Assembly (NCBI RefSeq): GCF_026391055.1
Contig: NZ_JAPLET010000031.1
Coordinates: forward strand, 186,001 to 250,000
From: Spirosoma sp.
GTDB taxonomy: Bacteria; Bacteroidota; Bacteroidia; Cytophagales; Spirosomataceae
Reading direction: 5' to 3'
Length of the DNA: 64,000 nucleotides
Both the position numbers and the translations under genes were made by a program. Below the pieces are notes generated by a model. The model ran no database searches and was not told where the DNA came from. It saw only the letters and a program-made list of their open reading frames with translations. This document shows, piece after piece, positions 62,940 to 64,000 of the stretch; the first letter of the stretch is position 1; each line of letters opens with the position of its first letter.

Positions 62940-63919
62940 AAAAAGCTCTCGTCTGTGGTGCTGGCGGCTTTATTGGCGGCCACCTCGTTAATCGACTCAA
63001 ATCAGAAGGATACTGGGTTCGTGGTGTCGATGTTAAAGAAAATGAATACGAAAACCGGAATGCCGACGAGTTCATCATTGGCGATTTAAGGGACCCGGCG
63101 GTTGCGGATGAGGTCATTACGTCCGACCTGGACGAAATTTATCAGTTAGCCGCCGATATGGGGGGTGCTGGTTTTGTCTTCACAGGCACCAACGATGCTG
63201 CCATCATGCACAACTCGGTGCTTTGCAACCTCAACGTACTCGAAGCGGCAAAGAACAAAGGCGTGAAACGGATTTTCTATTCGTCGTCGGCCTGCATGTA
63301 TCCGGAACACAACCAGATGGACCCCAACAACCCGAAATGTTCGGAAGAGTCGGCTTATCCGGCCAACCCCGACAGCGAGTACGGCTGGGAGAAACTATTC
63401 TCGGAGCGTCTGTTTCTGGCCTACCAGAAAAACCATGGCATCGAAGCCCGCATTGCTCGTTTCCACAACATTTTCGGGCCGCAGGGCACCTGGGATGGCG
63501 GTCGTGAAAAAGCACCTGCTGCCGTTTGCCGGAAAGTAGCCATGGCCGAAGATGGCGGCTCCATCGAAATCTGGGGCGACGGTAAACAAACCCGTTCGTT
63601 CCTGATCGTCGACGAGTGCGTAGAAGGTATCCGCCGGTTAATGCTGTCTGACTTCTCGGGGCCGGTCAACATCGGGTCGGAAGAGATGATCTCGCTGAAC
63701 GACTTCGCCAGAATGGTCATCAACATTTCGGGTAAGAATTTGTCGATCAACAACATTCCCGGGCCGCTGGGCGTACGGGGCCGCAACTCGGATAACCACC
63801 TGATTCAGGAGAAGCTGGGCTGGGCACCCTCTACTCCGCTGCGTAAAGGCGTTGAACAAACCTACGACTGGATTTCGGAGCAGATCCAGAAGAAAGTTCT
63901 CGAACCCGTCGAAGCCTGA
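62936..63919 (+). CDS. NAD-dependent epimerase similar to GDP-mannose 3,5-epimerase
   Basis: 327 residues, extended short-chain dehydrogenase fold with N-terminal NAD loop CGAGGFIGGHL. The sequence follows plant GDP-mannose 3,5-epimerase closely: IYQLAADMGGAGFV, FYSSSACMYPEHNQ, YGWEKLFSERL, RFHNIFGPQGTWDGGREKAP and GPLGVRGRNSDNHLI. C120, Y149, K153 and K192 align at a constant offset of 25 with catalytic C145, Y174, K178 and K217 of the Arabidopsis enzyme, from memory. It may make GDP-L-galactose or a related sugar for the exopolysaccharide. Confidence 0.88.
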   Translation: MKKALVCGAGGFIGGHLVNRLKSEGYWVRGVDVKENEYENRNADEFIIGDLRDPAVADEVITSDLDEIYQLAADMGGAGFVFTGTNDAAIMHNSVLCNLNVLEAAKNKGVKRIFYSSSACMYPEHNQMDPNNPKCSEESAYPANPDSEYGWEKLFSERLFLAYQKNHGIEARIARFHNIFGPQGTWDGGREKAPAAVCRKVAMAEDGGSIEIWGDGKQTRSFLIVDECVEGIRRLMLSDFSGPVNIGSEEMISLNDFARMVINISGKNLSINNIPGPLGVRGRNSDNHLIQEKLGWAPSTPLRKGVEQTYDWISEQIQKKVLEPVEA

Positions 63920-64000
63920 TGGAACGGATAACGGCCTCCCTTCTGCACCTTGAGCGCGAGCTAACAGCTCACGCTCAGGGCGCAAAGCAGGTTTTTCTTC
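63919..64000 (+). CDS. start of a further operon gene (cut by window edge)
   Basis: The ATG overlaps the previous stop by one base (TGATG), a common operon junction. Only 27 codons are visible (MERITASLLHLERELTAHAQ then GAKQVFL), too few to identify. Confidence 0.6.
   Translation, partial: MERITASLLHLERELTAHAQGAKQVFL

Noticed and set aside
1..64000. tRNA, rRNA or known riboswitch
   Set aside because: No intergenic segment showed a cloverleaf with CCA-compatible end, rRNA-like sequence or a recognisable riboswitch core on reading; a covariance search was not possible.

Overview
The window looks like a chromosome segment of a Spirosoma-like Cytophagales bacterium (Bacteroidota). The evidence is a SusC/SusD pair with a hybrid two-component regulator, three proteins with type IX secretion (T9SS) C-terminal domains, a TonB C-terminal-domain protein, many membrane or multi-PAS histidine kinases, Bacteroidota-type promoter words (TAnnTTTG) and few Shine-Dalgarno sites. 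I found no rRNA, tRNA, CRISPR array, prophage or insertion sequence. The assignment rests on gene content only.

Layout. 1-14.9 kb (minus strand): a remnant of a LysR regulator, then a complete polysaccharide utilization locus. It encodes a hybrid sensor/regulator, a GH43-like enzyme, SusC, SusD, a GH44 endoglucanase with a T9SS tail, and an unrecognised 824-residue secreted protein carrying a duplicated 68-residue module. 15.3-27.9 kb: signalling and stress genes. These are a multi-PAS histidine kinase, a royal-jelly/yellow-family propeller, a ring-cleaving dioxygenase, Dps, a TPR histidine kinase, a REC-GAF-GAF-AAA+ sigma-54 activator, and an AraC regulator that sits behind a strong sigma-54 promoter match and overlaps a YceI gene tail to tail. 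27.9-43 kb: a secreted protein and a membrane AraC regulator around a palindromic operator candidate, an FG-GAP T9SS protein, murF, an SGNH hydrolase, a GH20 hexosaminidase, a TonB-like protein, a marR-GNAT operon, ahcY, and a 5'-nucleotidase split into two genes.

43-57.5 kb: a DUF2971-like protein, small unknown proteins, a large catalase, a 418-residue protein with a possible CE-clan cysteine protease/acetyltransferase signature, a beta-helix/PA14/NPCBM T9SS protein, a LytTR regulator, a glycosyltransferase and a beta-helix lipoprotein. 57.5-64 kb: the first part of an exopolysaccharide operon. It encodes Wza-like and Wzc-like proteins, an initiating sugar-phosphate transferase, a WecG/TagA-type transferase, a GDP-mannose 3,5-epimerase-like enzyme and the start of another gene; flippase and polymerase genes are not in the window.

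Between genes there is a recurring class of unusually long, near-perfect inverted repeats and heptanucleotide repeats. They mostly sit at gene 3' ends, several include the last codons of a neighbour, and two share a 21-base core (18 of 21 identical). The most useful leads are the sigma-54 circuit near 26.4 kb, the CE-clan-like protein at 47.6-48.9 kb, the plant-like GDP-mannose epimerase, the unknown protein of the GH44 locus, and the hairpin family.
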